Part shown: positions 43,970-55,300 of the stretch, in pieces
How the letters are laid out: every line of letters begins with the position of its first letter
Position numbering within the stretch: position 1 is the stretch's first letter
DNA from: Wallemia ichthyophaga EXF-994
Taxonomy: Eukaryota > Basidiomycota > Wallemiomycetes > Wallemiales > Wallemiaceae
Assembly (NCBI RefSeq): GCF_000400465.1
Contig: NW_008806298.1
Coordinates: 26,812-90,811 of the forward strand
Reading direction: 5' to 3'
DNA length: 64,000 nt
Position numbers and translations under genes: made by a program
The notes under the pieces: model-generated
What the model saw: only the letters and a program-made list of their open reading frames with translations
Database searches by the model: none
Told to the model about the DNA's origin: nothing

Positions 43970-44343
43970 TTTATCTTTCTAATCTCCTTGATCCTTACCA
44001 TTTCTCTCTTCTTCTTGATCTAACAAGCTAATCCCAATCACAAAAATTCTTCTTTTGTTACTATGCCATGCCTATAGTGGGAGTTGTTGTGTGTATGTGT
44101 GCGTTGTGTATGTGCGCTGTCTGTTTTGGTTATTCTCTGTCTCCGCTTGGCTATTCCTCCACCTCACTCCACTCACCCACCTTCCTCTTCCGATGCCTCT
44201 TGATATTATCACCCGCATAAAACACCAAATCAAATCCCCGAAAAAAGCAAGTCCAAAAACGGCGAGAAAGCCGAAATTGCAAATGAGCTTGTGTTGTAAT
44301 GTAACATCTAGCCTGGTTTCTTTCCATTAAAGTATACAAAAAA
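43970..44343. other. Intergenic, no gene seen
   Basis: 374 bp between two same-strand genes. Contains a GT-rich stretch near 44080-44120 and an A-rich run just before the next start. No ORF, tRNA or repeat recognised; probably the KH-gene terminator and the promoter of the reductase gene. Confidence 0.45.
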
Positions 44344-47300
44344 ATGTCCACTCTCACTGTACCAATTGAATCAGTAGCTGCGAAGGGCAACACAGCGGTG
44401 CACACGCGCACGCGTTCATCGAGCTTCATAAGGGCGTTAGCGGATGTGCAGCCGCAGGGGGAGCACAGCGACACCTTTTCCGCGCCTATTCTCAGTGTAA
44501 GCGGGGGATTTGTGAGAGAGTGGGTGCCGTATCTAACGATCCACAGGACAACTACACCATTCCTCAACTACTGGATCACCACTGCAAACATTCTGCTAAA
44601 CATATCTCAATCATCACGCCTAATACTTGTTATTCCCTCGCCGATCGCGCTTTTGCTGCATATCGCGGCGTTGCTTATCTGCACGAATCGCTCCAAGGCT
44701 TAGAGCCAGGTAGCACGGTTGCCTTCTTGGCTGGTGAGTGGGCAGTTCTTTCCGTGGCTGTGACTGGCTGTGATTAGCATTGAGCTATGAGCTATGAGCT
44801 ATGAGCCAAACGTAAAAGTGAAACAAGACTGACACCATCCCCACCCAACGCAGAAACGGAGCCAGTAGTGTATTCGACGATGGTACTAGCAGCGATGCGG
44901 GCAGGCTATGTGGTGGGTGCTATCTAATGAAATGCACAGTGCGCACACACTAACACACTATCCCCGCAGCCGTTTCCAATCAGCAGTCGCAACTCGATCG
45001 CCGCTATAGGGCACCTCCTCACGACTACCAGCTGCAAACATCTTCTCTACACAAGCACTAGCGGCCAGCTTCGGAACCTTGCTGAGAGCGCCGCGAGTGC
45101 CGTGAGCGCTGAGAGTGGTTCAACGGGAATGCAAATGCAAATGCAGCTGGCGCGGATGCCGACGCATGACGAACTCTACGTCAACAAAGGCACACGGCCA
45201 ACAGCCTCAACATCGCCACCACCACCAGACTTATGCCCGTCTCTCGACGCACCAGCACTCATCATCCACTCATCCGGTTCGACCAATTTCCCTAAACCGG
45301 TTAGGCAGACGCACCGGCATGTCATGCAGTGGGGCCGCGTGCCCTACTACGGTAGCAGCGACGTGTGCTCTAGGATAATGTTCGCGGGCTGTTTACCGAC
45401 GTTTCATGCGGTGAGATGGTGGTGCATATTGCAACACTAACACTAACACTAACACAGATGGGCGTCATCTTCCAGATTGCCATCCCTCTCACGACGGGTA
45501 TGCAAGTGGGGTGTTTCCAAGTACTCTCCCCGCCCACTTTCCCCACAGCAGCCAATATCCTGCGCGGGGTGCGGGACCTTCACGCAAATCTTGTCATAGC
45601 CCCCGCTTCTGTTATTGCGGATTGGAGCGGGGACGGCGAGGCGGTAGAAACACTGCGCAATCTCGATGCCGTTGTGAGTTTCAGTTGTGGTGATACCAAT
45701 ATGCACTATCAAATTTTCACTGACTCACCCCACCTGTGCAGATGTTCGGAGGCAGTCCACTGAGCGAGGATGTGGGCGACGCGCTCGTCCGCCAGGGCGT
45801 GAAGCTGTGAGTGGGAGATATTTGCTAGTTGTGCAGACACTCACCATCTTCTCACAGGTCGAATCAGTATGGATCCACCGAATGCGGACACACTACGTCC
45901 TTCTTCACTCCGCCAGCACCTGATTGGCAATACATCACACTGTCGCCACACACCAAACCGCGTTTCATCGCCGACGCGGGTGGTGGTGGTGTGAGCGAGC
46001 TGCAGTTCGTAGCGTGTGCTAGTCACGTGCCTGCCGTGAGCAACGTCGGCAAAGTGGGGAATGCCGGTGAGAGCGCCATAAGCACACAGACATACGCCAC
46101 CAACGATCTCGTAAAGCTCCACCCACGCCAGCCCAACCGCGTCCGCATCGTCGGGCGCAAAGACGACCAAATTATGCTGCTCAACGGCGAGAAAACTAAT
46201 CCTACACCTCTCGAGATGATCATTGCGGAAAGTCCACACGTAAGCCGTACTGTTATGTTCGGTAGAGGGCGCCGTGTGAATGGGGTGTTGGTTGAGCGTG
46301 AGAGTGGAGAAAGTGAGACACACTCACACTCCCGCTTCGTCGAATCGATTTGGATGGATATAGAGCGCGCGAACAAGATGGCCCCGCAACACAGCCGTAT
46401 TCTGCCCAACTACGTCCTGGTGGCAGACCCTAACCGACCCTTCCCGCTCACGCCCAAAGGCAGTGTTAAGCGCGCGGCGACGCTGGAACAGTATGCGGGG
46501 GACATAGACGCGCTATACGAGCGGGAGAGCGGGGACACGAACGAAAATAAAGAGGGTAATGTGGAAACGACGGCGACCATAACCACACAAAACGCGCATC
46601 AAGTTGTTGCGGACATACTGAGCGACCTCCTCCCAGGCGGACAGGTAGATTCTACCACGCACCTCTTCACGCAAGGCTGCGACAGTCTGCTAGCAACGCT
46701 GATCCACAACCGGTTGCGCAACGCGCTGCCGGGGACACACAGGGGACGTCTGGGCAAGAATGTAGTGTTCGACCATCCGCGGCTGGGCGATCTCACGCGC
46801 CACGTCGTTGCACTGCTCAACAACAAACTTGCCACACCTTCAGCCCTCCTCCCCAAGCAGGACCTGCAGCGGATGATCAGGCGCTACGCTAGCGGGTCTT
46901 GGGGGCGGCAGGTGCACAATCAGACGCAGACACAAATGTACTCCCACACATCCCCGCAACAGCACGTTTATCTCGTCACTGGCACGACCGGAAGTTTAGG
47001 TAGCTATCTGCTCAGCGCGCTTGTCGCCTCGACAAAGTGCGCGCGGGTGTATGCCGCGAACAGACCTCATCCATCAAAAACGCTTGTCGAGAGACAGAAG
47101 GCGGCGCTCAGGAGCCGCGGGCTGGACGAGTCCGTCGCGGACAGCAGCAAGGTGCACCTGCTCGAGATGGATCTCGGCAGGCCGGTGACCGATGTAGCTG
47201 GTCTTGATAGCGTCACGCACATCATACATAACGCTTGGACAGTCAACTTCAACCTCCCCCTGAAGTGTTTCGAAAGCGACCTCGCGAGTCTGCGGCATCT

Positions 47301-48124
47301 CACAGAGTTGGCCTTGTCCACTGCACAGCCCGCGCACCTCACCTTTCTGTCGTCTATTGGTGTGTTGGCCAATTGGACACGAGAGAGCGTCGTCCCGGAG
47401 GAGATGGTGCTCAATGAAGATGTCGCGCTGGGACTGGGCTATGGCGAGTCCAAATATGTAGGCGAGAGGGTAAGTTGCACGCATGCATTGAAGCAGGCTG
47501 ATCTGACCGCTCTATGCTCTACAGATGCTCGCTGCAGTTAGCCAGCAAACGGGTCTCAAGACGTCCATTATCCGCTCGGGTCAGCTAGCCGGTAGTCGAA
47601 CATCGGGCAGCTGGAACGACAACGAGTGGCTGCCGAGTATCATCAGGAGTGCATCGTCGTTGGGCTGTCTTCCGGAGGGAGGTGACGACGTGGCGTGGTT
47701 GCCAGTAGATACGGCAGCACAAGCTGTGCTCGATATCAGCAGCAGCACATGCACAACAACTAGCAGCGTCTTTTCGCTCACTCACCCCCAGCCCGTGTCT
47801 TGGAATAGCGTCATGATGGCTGCTGCTACGCGCATAGGCGTGCCGCTCGTCAGTTATACCGAGTGGCTGCGTAGACTTGATGAGGTTGATAGCGCTGCGA
47901 CGGAAAGCGAGCTGGGTAATGCGATGGAGAGGATTCCGGCACTTAAACTTAAAGCCTTCTTCAGTCACTCCACTCTATCACCCAACAAGAGAGAGTTTGT
48001 GGAGGCGCTGGGAAACCCGCGTCTGTCAACTTCAAGAAGCTGTAGCGTGTCTGAAACACTCAAGCAGTGCTCGGAGCTGAGTGAGAGTGATATGATGAAA
48101 TGGATGGATTACTGGGGGATGTGA
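44344..48124 (+). CDS. NRPS-like adenylate-forming reductase (A-T-R)
   Basis: Probable carboxylic acid reductase: activates an acid with ATP, loads it on a phosphopantetheine arm and reduces it with NADPH to an aldehyde. Exons: 44344-44496, 44547-44733, 44854-44912, 44970-45410, 45458-45673, 45742-45806, 45858-47469, 47525-48124; 1,110 residues. Adenylation domain (about 40-600): LIIHSSGSTNFPKPVRQTHR, MFGGSPLS, SNQYGSTECGH, ATNDLVKLHP and LTPKGSVKR. Carrier domain (~645-725): LFTQGCDSLLATLIHNRLRN with the Ser for the cofactor. Reductase domain (~770-1110): VYLVTGTTGSLGSYLLSAL (NADPH loop), HNAWTVNFN and GYGESKYVGERM (Tyr-x3-Lys). No condensation domain; not Lys2. Coding sequence looks more GC-rich than its neighbours, but the introns are of the local type. 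Substrate unknown. No other biosynthetic gene lies beside it. Confidence 0.88.
44781..44806. repeat. 7-bp tandem repeat TGAGCTA
   Basis: About 3.7 copies of TGAGCTA inside the second intron of the reductase gene. This intron (44734-44853, 120 nt) is about twice as long as any other in the window, and the repeat explains part of the excess. Confidence 0.8.
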
Positions 48125-48181
48125 GTGTAAACACGTGTAGAATCATGTAAAGATATCGATAATTGTAAAGAAATGCATCGT

Positions 48182-48619
48182 TCAAGTACTACTACTGCTC
48201 CTGTTAACACTATTATTGCTATTTGGAATCGGGGAAGGATCACTGTACGACCGCGGCAACTTGGGCATCGACGAAGGCCTTTTGAGAAATTTGTTGTGTT
48301 CTGGAAGAACGCCACCCTGTAAAGCCAGCGTTAGAGGGAATAAGCGGACGCACACACCACCCACTCTCATCAGCAATTTGGTCACTGGCTGTGTAGGCAT
48401 CGCACCGACGCTGAGCCAGTAATCGATACGCTGCTTGTCCCATTCGACGAGTTTCCTGGCTGGTGTGCCTGCGACCCTGATTCTCGGTGTTGGATCATAT
48501 TCACCAAGCTTCTCAAGCGGCAGTCCATTCCTGGCCTTCTGGGCGGGGATCGCGACGAGGTGGTAGAAAGGCCTATTCGCAACGCCGTGCCTTGCCAAAC
48601 GAATTCTAACGCCAGACAT
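48182..48619 (-). CDS. MRPS16: Mitochondrial small ribosomal subunit protein bS16m
   Basis: Mitochondrial ribosomal protein of the S16 family. Exons: 48619-48365 and 48316-48182; 129 residues after splicing. The N-terminus VRIRLARHGVANRPFYHLVA and KLGEYDPTPR, followed by DKQRIDYWLSVGAMPTQPVT, are the S16 core. The 48-nt intron 48317-48364 (GTGGGT...TTACAG) has no stop and a length divisible by 3, so the unspliced ORF is open and would insert 16 residues before GGVLPEHNKFL. The C-terminal tail is Ser/Asn/Pro-rich and poorly conserved. Divergent from MGR2, 64 bp between start codons. Confidence 0.92.
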   Translation of the reverse strand: MSGVRIRLARHGVANRPFYHLVAIPAQKARNGLPLEKLGEYDPTPRIRVAGTPARKLVEWDKQRIDYWLSVGAMPTQPVTKLLMRVGGVCVRLFPLTLALQGGVLPEHNKFLKRPSSMPKLPRSYSDPSPIPNSNNSVNRSSSST

Positions 48620-48683
48620 ATTTTAATTGGTGTTGGTCGTCAATGGAAGACGTTTCTAGCACACGGTCACCAGGAAACTTAAA
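48620..48683. promoter_or_regulatory. Shared divergent promoter MRPS16/MGR2
   Basis: 64 bp between the starts of two nuclear genes for mitochondrial proteins. Co-regulation from one promoter is plausible but inferred from position alone. Confidence 0.5.
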
Positions 48684-49137
48684 ATGCCACCACCACCACC
48701 ACAACCAGCTGCAGTAGGCATGGCTGAGCCAACTGCATTCCAAAAGAGTGAGTCCGTCTTTCTAGTCTGCGTCGCGGCGTGCTCACGGTGTGCTCACAGT
48801 GAAGGTAAGCGGTGTGCGCTATTTGAAGCCAATAAAACCCTAAAGAAGCTCTAGATGGGCGCTCTAATGGGCTCAACAGTTGGTTTGACCATTGGTTTCA
48901 TTTTTGGTGGTTTCTCTATCATAAGGTAGGCTTAAAATCCCCATAGAACCATTCTAACAGCAGGAAAGGGCTGGTCCAGGTCCTAGAGGTGTCATGGGTA
49001 CTCTATCACAGTACATGCTCAGTTCTGCCGCTACTTTTGGCTTCTTCATGTCGATTGGTTCCGTCATTAGAACTGAGGAGGAATTCAGACAGAGAAGGGC
49101 GCTTCCGGTGAGAATAATAGATAACAAGCAACATTAA
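48684..49137 (+). CDS. MGR2: TIM23-associated protein Mgr2/Romo1
   Basis: Small inner-membrane protein of the Mgr2/Romo1 family that gates lateral release at the TIM23 translocase. Exons: 48684-48747, 48800-48804 (5 nt), 48855-48925, 48969-49137; 102 residues. The N-terminus is Pro-rich ([20 protein letters not shown]), then [20 protein letters not shown] (helix 1, Gly-rich) and [20 protein letters not shown]. Helix 2 is [20 protein letters not shown]. The 5-nt exon (TGAAG) is required to join FQK to MGALMG in frame and restores the conserved Lys-Met-Lys-Met. It is flanked by CACAG and GTAAGC. Introns are 52, 50 and 43 nt. The gene is too fragmented for ORF scanning to find. Confidence 0.88.
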
Positions 49138-49201
49138 TTACTAAACAATGCATTCTTCTTTATCAATTTGGGTGTCTGAGGGGAGTGAGAATTTTCATAC
49201 T

Positions 49202-49848
49202 CTACTGCATTTGAACATTTGACAAGTCCATGTTTGGATTTGCTGACTGTATCTTGCTGAGTGTCTGAGAATTGTTTGTTAGCCGAGCTTGTAGCAATAC
49301 ACCAAGTACCAACCTCCTGCTGCTTTATCTGCTCAGACGTTGGCTGACCCATCTCCTTCTGGCGATTGTCAAACATCATCTTTTCAACCATGGCGCGCGT
49401 TTCACCATCCAAGTCACTCAATTTGCTGTTTTCAGGGACGATTCTCTTTGTGTCGATCTTTGGGGCGCCTTCAACTACGCATGGCCACCAAGCAGCCTGC
49501 GAGACCTTTTCAAAATGTAAGTTGAGAATTCCATCGGCTTCAATTATTTGTTAGGAACATGTACATTCCCCTGAGATACACTAACTCACACACGGACCAA
49601 GTGGAGTCTTCCTCTTTGACATCAGCGAACAGAGTTCCGTCTACGATTGGCTCAGAGCCTTTAACAGCCACACTTAGTTTACGCCTTTTGATGATCACGC
49701 AAAGGTCTCTAGCGCGTATTCCCGGCGGAAGATGTATAGTGACGTCTAATTCTGAAATCGTTTGATTCCATTCGTAAGGCAAGGCTGATTGTTCTGAGGC
49801 TTCTTTTTGTGCGTTGTAAGCGTCGTCGCTGACGTCTTCCTGGGACAT
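49202..49848 (-). CDS. NUDC: Nuclear movement protein NudC (CS domain)
   Basis: CS-domain co-chaperone linked to Hsp90 and dynein-dependent nuclear migration. Exons: 49848-49590, 49537-49314, 49264-49202; 181 residues, typical for fungal NudC, which lacks the long N-terminus of animal proteins. CS domain: [58 protein letters not shown] and the Trp-Trp of [11 protein letters not shown]. The conserved C-terminal block is [20 protein letters not shown] followed by [20 protein letters not shown], and the end [12 protein letters not shown] is recovered only with the 49-nt second intron. Convergent with MGR2. Confidence 0.93.
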
Positions 49849-50019
49849 TATGACTTGATGGTGTGGTTATGAGGAGGTGTATGTTTAAGTGGCTGTGTAT
49901 GCCCCTTATTCAGTTAGTCTGCTCAATTTATATTTTCACCCGCGTAGCCACCCACTATCCCCGTATTCCCCCGCCGTCTTCCTCCTTGAACTTCAACGCC
50001 CAACAACCTTGAATTCAAA

Positions 50020-53000
50020 ATGGAAGAGGCAGAATTAGCCCAGTTTAATTTGTCCATCGTGCTGCCCCTGCAGAAGCAATCCAAGAAGCAACACCACCAG
50101 CACCAGGTCCAGCCCCAGGTTATTCAAATCATGACCCTCCCTAAAGAGACGTGCTTGGATCTGGCACAGGCTGTACATGAATCTTCTGAGGGCTACAACG
50201 TTGGTGCTTTCAGCTTCAGGGATCTCGTCGTAGAGAACGGCAAACACCTCCCTTCCTCAGATCGTCTCACAGACAACACTCAAGTCGCAAAGATACTTGA
50301 AAACCAGGAATCTGAAGAGAAAAAGCTCTTTGTAGTCCTCGAGGACTACTCTGATATTGATCTTAGACACCACGTTATCAGATTTAGAGAAGCAGCCGTT
50401 GGTCCCTCCACAGACACTACAAATCTCGGTATTGAATCCGGTTTGAGCGTCGTTGACTATGTCCAACCACCTTCTGCTCAAGAGGATCCCTCCTTTGACC
50501 TCAAAGACGACCACTCTTTCCAGCAATATGATGTTAACAGTGTGAGACCTATGTCTAAACTCCTCCCAAAGGACAGGAACAAGGAGTTACAACAATCTGT
50601 CAGATCCTTTTCTCTCAGTCATTGGAACCCTCCTCCTCCTCAATGTCGCTTAAAGGGCCACGTCCTCTATTTACAACTCACAACCCTCGAAGGTGAGATT
50701 TTTCACATCACCGCCACAAAGAAAGGTTTCCACGTTAATAAATGCACATCATCTCATTTCGATGGAAGCATGAAACCTGCAAATGATGTTACTGGCGGCG
50801 TTTCCTACTCCCACTCCCTCTTCGATCTCACCAGCAAGCTCAGCAACCTCTACAACGCAAAGTTCACCCCTATCTTCTCTGAATCTCTTAACCTCGCCAG
50901 AGATCCATTTGCGATCGTTCAAATACCTCAGGCTTTACCTGCCCATCCTTGGCTCGTTGGTCGCCCTCAACACCTCCCTGACGGTCTTCGTACACAGTCT
51001 GCGTACTTGCTCACTGGTAGCACTGCTTTGGAAGGTCTCGAAGGTGCCAGAGACTGGAACGATGAGCTGCAATCTACCAAAGAGGCAACTGTCAACACTT
51101 ACCATGAGCGTATTACAAGGGAGAAGCTCTTACAGAAGCTCTATGCTGACTTTTCCTTGGCCGCTGTTAGAGGTGTTGTAGCTGTCAGCGTGAGTGGGGT
51201 AGCTAATCTAGCGAATTGATCTAACTGCCCTTTGTTTCTTTTTTAGCGTGGCGAAGTACCACCTCTAAACCCAAGCGAGCAAACTTACGTACACGCAAAC
51301 ATTCTTTACACTCCAGCACAAGACGCTAAGGCAGCTGGCAGAGAAGTTATCTACCACCGCTTTCTCAACACTATAGATGCCCCTGGTCTTAGTGTCCTCG
51401 CTACTATTGCTGTTGACTACGCAGGTAAACGTTGGACTGCTCAGTCAGTCGTACCAGGTTTGCTTAGAAGGCAAGAAAGAGAAGATAATGGCGAAGAAGT
51501 CAAGTCTGACAGCAATAAGATTGTTTATGGTGTTGACGAACTTAATGGCAAAGGCAGCAAAGAAATTAAGTACGATAAGGCATTTGCTGAGTTGTTGGAG
51601 CCAGTCTCTCGTGCTCTGCGCTTCGCTAACAAGAAGTTGAATGTTGATGGAGAAGAGGTTGAATTTGCTACTAATCTCAAGGGATTGATTGGTGGTGACA
51701 CCAGGAGATATATTGTTGAACCATCAAGAATGACATGTCCTGATGTCATGTGGGACGACACCAAACTCAATGTTGATAGTCTTGAGGAGAAGGTCGAGAA
51801 GGCTAATGCTCCTACTTACCCTTACGCCACTTTCCTCAGACAAGAAGCTCTCGAAGCGTACTCTGAATACGAGCTGAGAAAGCGTTCAAGAGATGCCGTT
51901 GAGCGTGCACGTAATGAAGGTATCGAAAAGGGCATCTTCCCTAAGCCAACTGAAAAGCAAGTCACCGATGGCGAAGAACAAAACCAAGAAGATGTTGTAC
52001 CCCCACCAAGCAGTGCTGATATTGAAAAGGCTATCAACGATGGCAAGATTACTGTCCCACAAATAGGTAATCTCACTTTCAACCCAGATGTAAATGGCGG
52101 TGAGAATGATGAAAGTGTCGAGGCTGTCAAGAACGCCAGTGCTTACATCACTGAGACTCTCATACCACTCCTCGTTTTAGATGTTGTTCACGGTAATAAC
52201 ATTCCCGCTGACGGTGGTGCTCTCACTGCTGCCATGCACCAAAAGGGTATCAACATGAGGTGGGCTCAAAAGACTGCTTTGTGAACTCTCTCACATCCCA
52301 TAGACATCTTGGTAACGTTGTTGAAGCTGCCAATCAGCACCGCAACAAAAAGAGTATTCTCGGTCCTGCTTTCGGTGTGATAGACTGCTTCAAGGGTGTA
52401 ATCAAGCAAGAGATGATTCTAAGAGCAGCAAAGCACTTACTTAGAAAATACATGGAAAGTGCTGAATTTACCACCCTGCAATTACTCCTTTCGCACTTCC
52501 TCAACTGCTTGTTGGGCACCGATCTCAACCTTGAGCCTACCGCTGAATCACCTAAAGATGACTTTGGCGATGATATTATCACTGATAAGTCGGTCGAATG
52601 GTTCAACTTGACACCAAAATCACTTTTCGAAAAGCTTCAAAAGGAGGTTGCCGTTAGATTTAGATTCTCACTCACCGAAGAAGATGTCAAAAACATCCGT
52701 AAACCTCAAATGCTGAGGGAGTTGGCATTGAGAGTTGGTTTCCAATTGGAGTTGAGAGATTACAGATTTAGCGATGTTGTTTCAGAAAATGTTGAGGATG
52801 TCAACTTTGACAGTAACGCATCAAAGAAAGCAATTAAGAAGGCAAAGGCAGCAGCCCAAGCCCAAAACAGAGCACTTAGTGGTTTGGATAGATCGACAAC
52901 ATTTGTACCATCAGACGTACTCGAGATTGTTCCACTCGTTAAAGACTCAGCCCCAAGATCAACAATCTGTGACGATGCCTTCGAGCATGGCAGGCTTGCT

Positions 53001-54051
53001 TTCCAAACAGGAGCAGCTGGATTCATCAACCCAGATGGAGAAACACAAAGTGTTGCGCAGAACAGAGAAGCTGGATTGGATTTGATGTATGAGGGTGTTA
53101 GTCTTTTTGAACAAATATACACTCCACTGCACGCAGAAGTCGCCAAAGCATTTAATGGTTATGTTGTTGCGAAGCACCAAATGATTAGAAGTGCATCCAA
53201 GGAGGAATCAGATGTTGAGGCTCATGAGCAGTGTCTGAGATTGCAAAGAAACGCAGTCATCATCTCCGAGCGCACTCTTGGTATCGATCACTATGAGACG
53301 TTGAGCTTTATTCAAAACCTTGCTCATTTGGAAATCTCAGCTGGTCATGTGCACTCTTCCCTCAAATACTTCCGTTATGCTATTGACTTGTGGCAGAGTA
53401 TTTATGGAAATGATCACCCAGAAATCATCCAAATCTATTCTTCAGTTGGAAACATCTTCCAGCAAGCGAGAAGATTTGAGGAGAGTTTGAAGATGTATGA
53501 GATTGCCAAAGAATTGTCGTTTAAGGTGTACGGTGTATACTCATACTTTGGTGCAACAATGTTATTGAGAGTTGCAGAACAGCACGTCTGCGTTAATCAA
53601 CTCAAACTCAAGCCAGCTGTTAACGCATGTAAAGAGGCAGTTAAAGGATATGAAGAGGCAGTTGGTAAAGATGCACAAGAGTACAAGGATGCAGCCGCCT
53701 TCCTCAACCAGCTCACAGCGGCCGCTGTGCACATTGCTAGAGTTAACAGCGACCCAGTGCAACAAAATGCTAGAAAGGTCGTTGAAGCTAGAATGAAAGA
53801 AGCTGAAAAACAAAAGAAGGATCAGGATGACTTGGCTAATGGAAAAGCTGGCAACAAGACAAGCAAGAATGTCAGCAATGGCACTGCCAACAGCGTTAAC
53901 AATGTCAGTCAGGATGATGTTGATGCTATGGTTAAATGTGGGTATAGTTAAATATATGCCATATCAACCGACTAACAAATACCTTTCAGTCATTGAAGGT
54001 GGCAACTCTTCCAAGACTACTTCCAAGAAAAGCAAAAAGAACAGAAAATAA
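50020..54051 (+). CDS. CLU1: Clustered mitochondria protein Clu1
   Basis: Cytosolic RNA-binding protein that keeps mitochondria dispersed and associates with eIF3 and with mRNAs for mitochondrial proteins. Exons: 50020-51189, 51247-52259, 52304-53937, 53990-54051; 1,292 residues, close to yeast Clu1. The N-terminal ubiquitin-like region (to about 130) is followed by a GSKL-type region (HVLYLQLTTLEGEIFHITAT). The CLU domain is in the middle (WNDELQSTKEATVNTYHERI, RTQSAYLLTGSTALEGLEG, FLRQEALEAYSEYELRKRS). The TPR region in the last third reads LRLQRNAVIISERTLGIDHY, YRYAIDLW-like units and QIYSSVGNIFQQARRFEESL. The tail is Lys-rich (TTSKKSKKNRK). Introns are 57, 44 and 52 nt. Confidence 0.94.
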
Positions 54052-54232
54052 AATGGCATAGAGCATATAATCACTAACACTAACACTATCACTAAATAAT
54101 AGAACTCACTACTCTAAAATTTCAATGCATTTTTTCCTGATTATAGATTATGTGCAGAAATGTTTTAAGTAAACGTGCTCAAGGGTATTCGATTATCAGT
54201 ACACTGTACAAATTAAAATAATGCGTTGATGG

Positions 54233-55261
54233 TCAGTTTATATGCGATTGTGCATCATGCCAAATTGTTTTGAGGAGGTATGCTTCAGAGAGGAGCAACT
54301 CCACGTCACTGTCTTTCCAAGATTGAGTTGGAGGTGCTTGAAGGAACATGATGATATCCTGAAACTCGAGTTGTTTGAGTTTTTTACTCCATTTAGTTAA
54401 GAAAGCGAGACAAACGTAGGTATGAAAACAACTGAAACTGTCAGTGCCTTCAGACTAGAGTGCGAGGGTATGTGTTAGAAGGGTATGATGCAAGTGAACA
54501 TTTTCACCTACAAGATAAGTATCCCACATTCTAATTACATTGCTCATCTCGACTTCTCGCATAAGCAAACAGTTGATCCAACGGAAACTGAATTGAATGA
54601 AGTCGACGCCTTGATCAACAAAATGCCTTGATAGTTCTGGGTCAACCTTTCTAGTGAGTTCATTCAAGCGTTTGACTTGGCGCATAATACCTGGTTGTGC
54701 TATGATATAGTTGTCTTGGATGCCATCGAGGAGTTTACTGAGACTCCAAAATGTATCAGATTCGATTTGAAGGAGTTCATCGTCTGATAGGAGACATGGA
54801 TTACAATCCTGAGGATTGCCGTGAATGTAATTAGAAAGAAAAACTTGATAGAAAGGTGTGGCGAGGTCGTTTATACCCTGGACGTAGCCAGAAGCGGGGT
54901 GCCTGATCGACCAGACGTATAAAATTCTTTCTAGGGACCGCTGAGTGGCGTCATTCTGCCAAAGTTTGTTGCCTGGATTTGTGCGTGGTACGTCGATGAC
55001 GATTTGGTGCCAAAGCTTTGAATCGAGTGGGCGATCAAACGCGTTTTGTGAAGCGTTAACGTATTCTGCGCGTTTCTTGTTAAGAGTTGTTTGTCTCCTG
55101 CTGCTATTGGTAGGGAGATATCCGAGTAACAATGGCCAGACTGTAGATCGCAGCGAGCTGGGTACGCCATTCCAACTAAGGTTTTGTAGCTGCGCGAGAT
55201 CAATCTGTGGCTTCTGAAGCACTTGTTTGAATTTATCCACTTTATCCAGCCGCGTGGCCAT
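54233..55261 (-). CDS. GYP1: TBC-domain Rab GTPase-activating protein (Gyp1/TBC1D22-like)
   Basis: RabGAP acting on Golgi Rabs (Ypt1 in yeast). Exons: 55261-54512 and 54454-54233; 323 residues, essentially the TBC domain alone, whereas yeast Gyp1 and TBC1D22 carry long N-terminal extensions. Motifs: LSWNGVPSSLRSTVWPLLLG, HQIVIDVPRTNPGNKLWQND containing the IxxDxxR arginine finger, GYVQGINDLATPFYQVFLS with the YxQ glutamine finger, FIQFSFRWINCLLMREVEMS and VIRMWDTYLSEGTDSFSCFH, then FQDIIMFLQAPPTQSWKDSD. The 57-nt intron restores the last third of the domain. The start codon is 39 bp from the proposed start of the next, divergent gene. Confidence 0.92.
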
Positions 55262-55300
55262 TCTTGTGCTCGCTGCTCAACGTCCTTATAAACGCCGACG

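Noticed and set aside
45430-45457. Telomere-like CACTAA repeats
   Set aside because: Only three units, inside a spliced intron near the acceptor; better explained as branch-site motifs.
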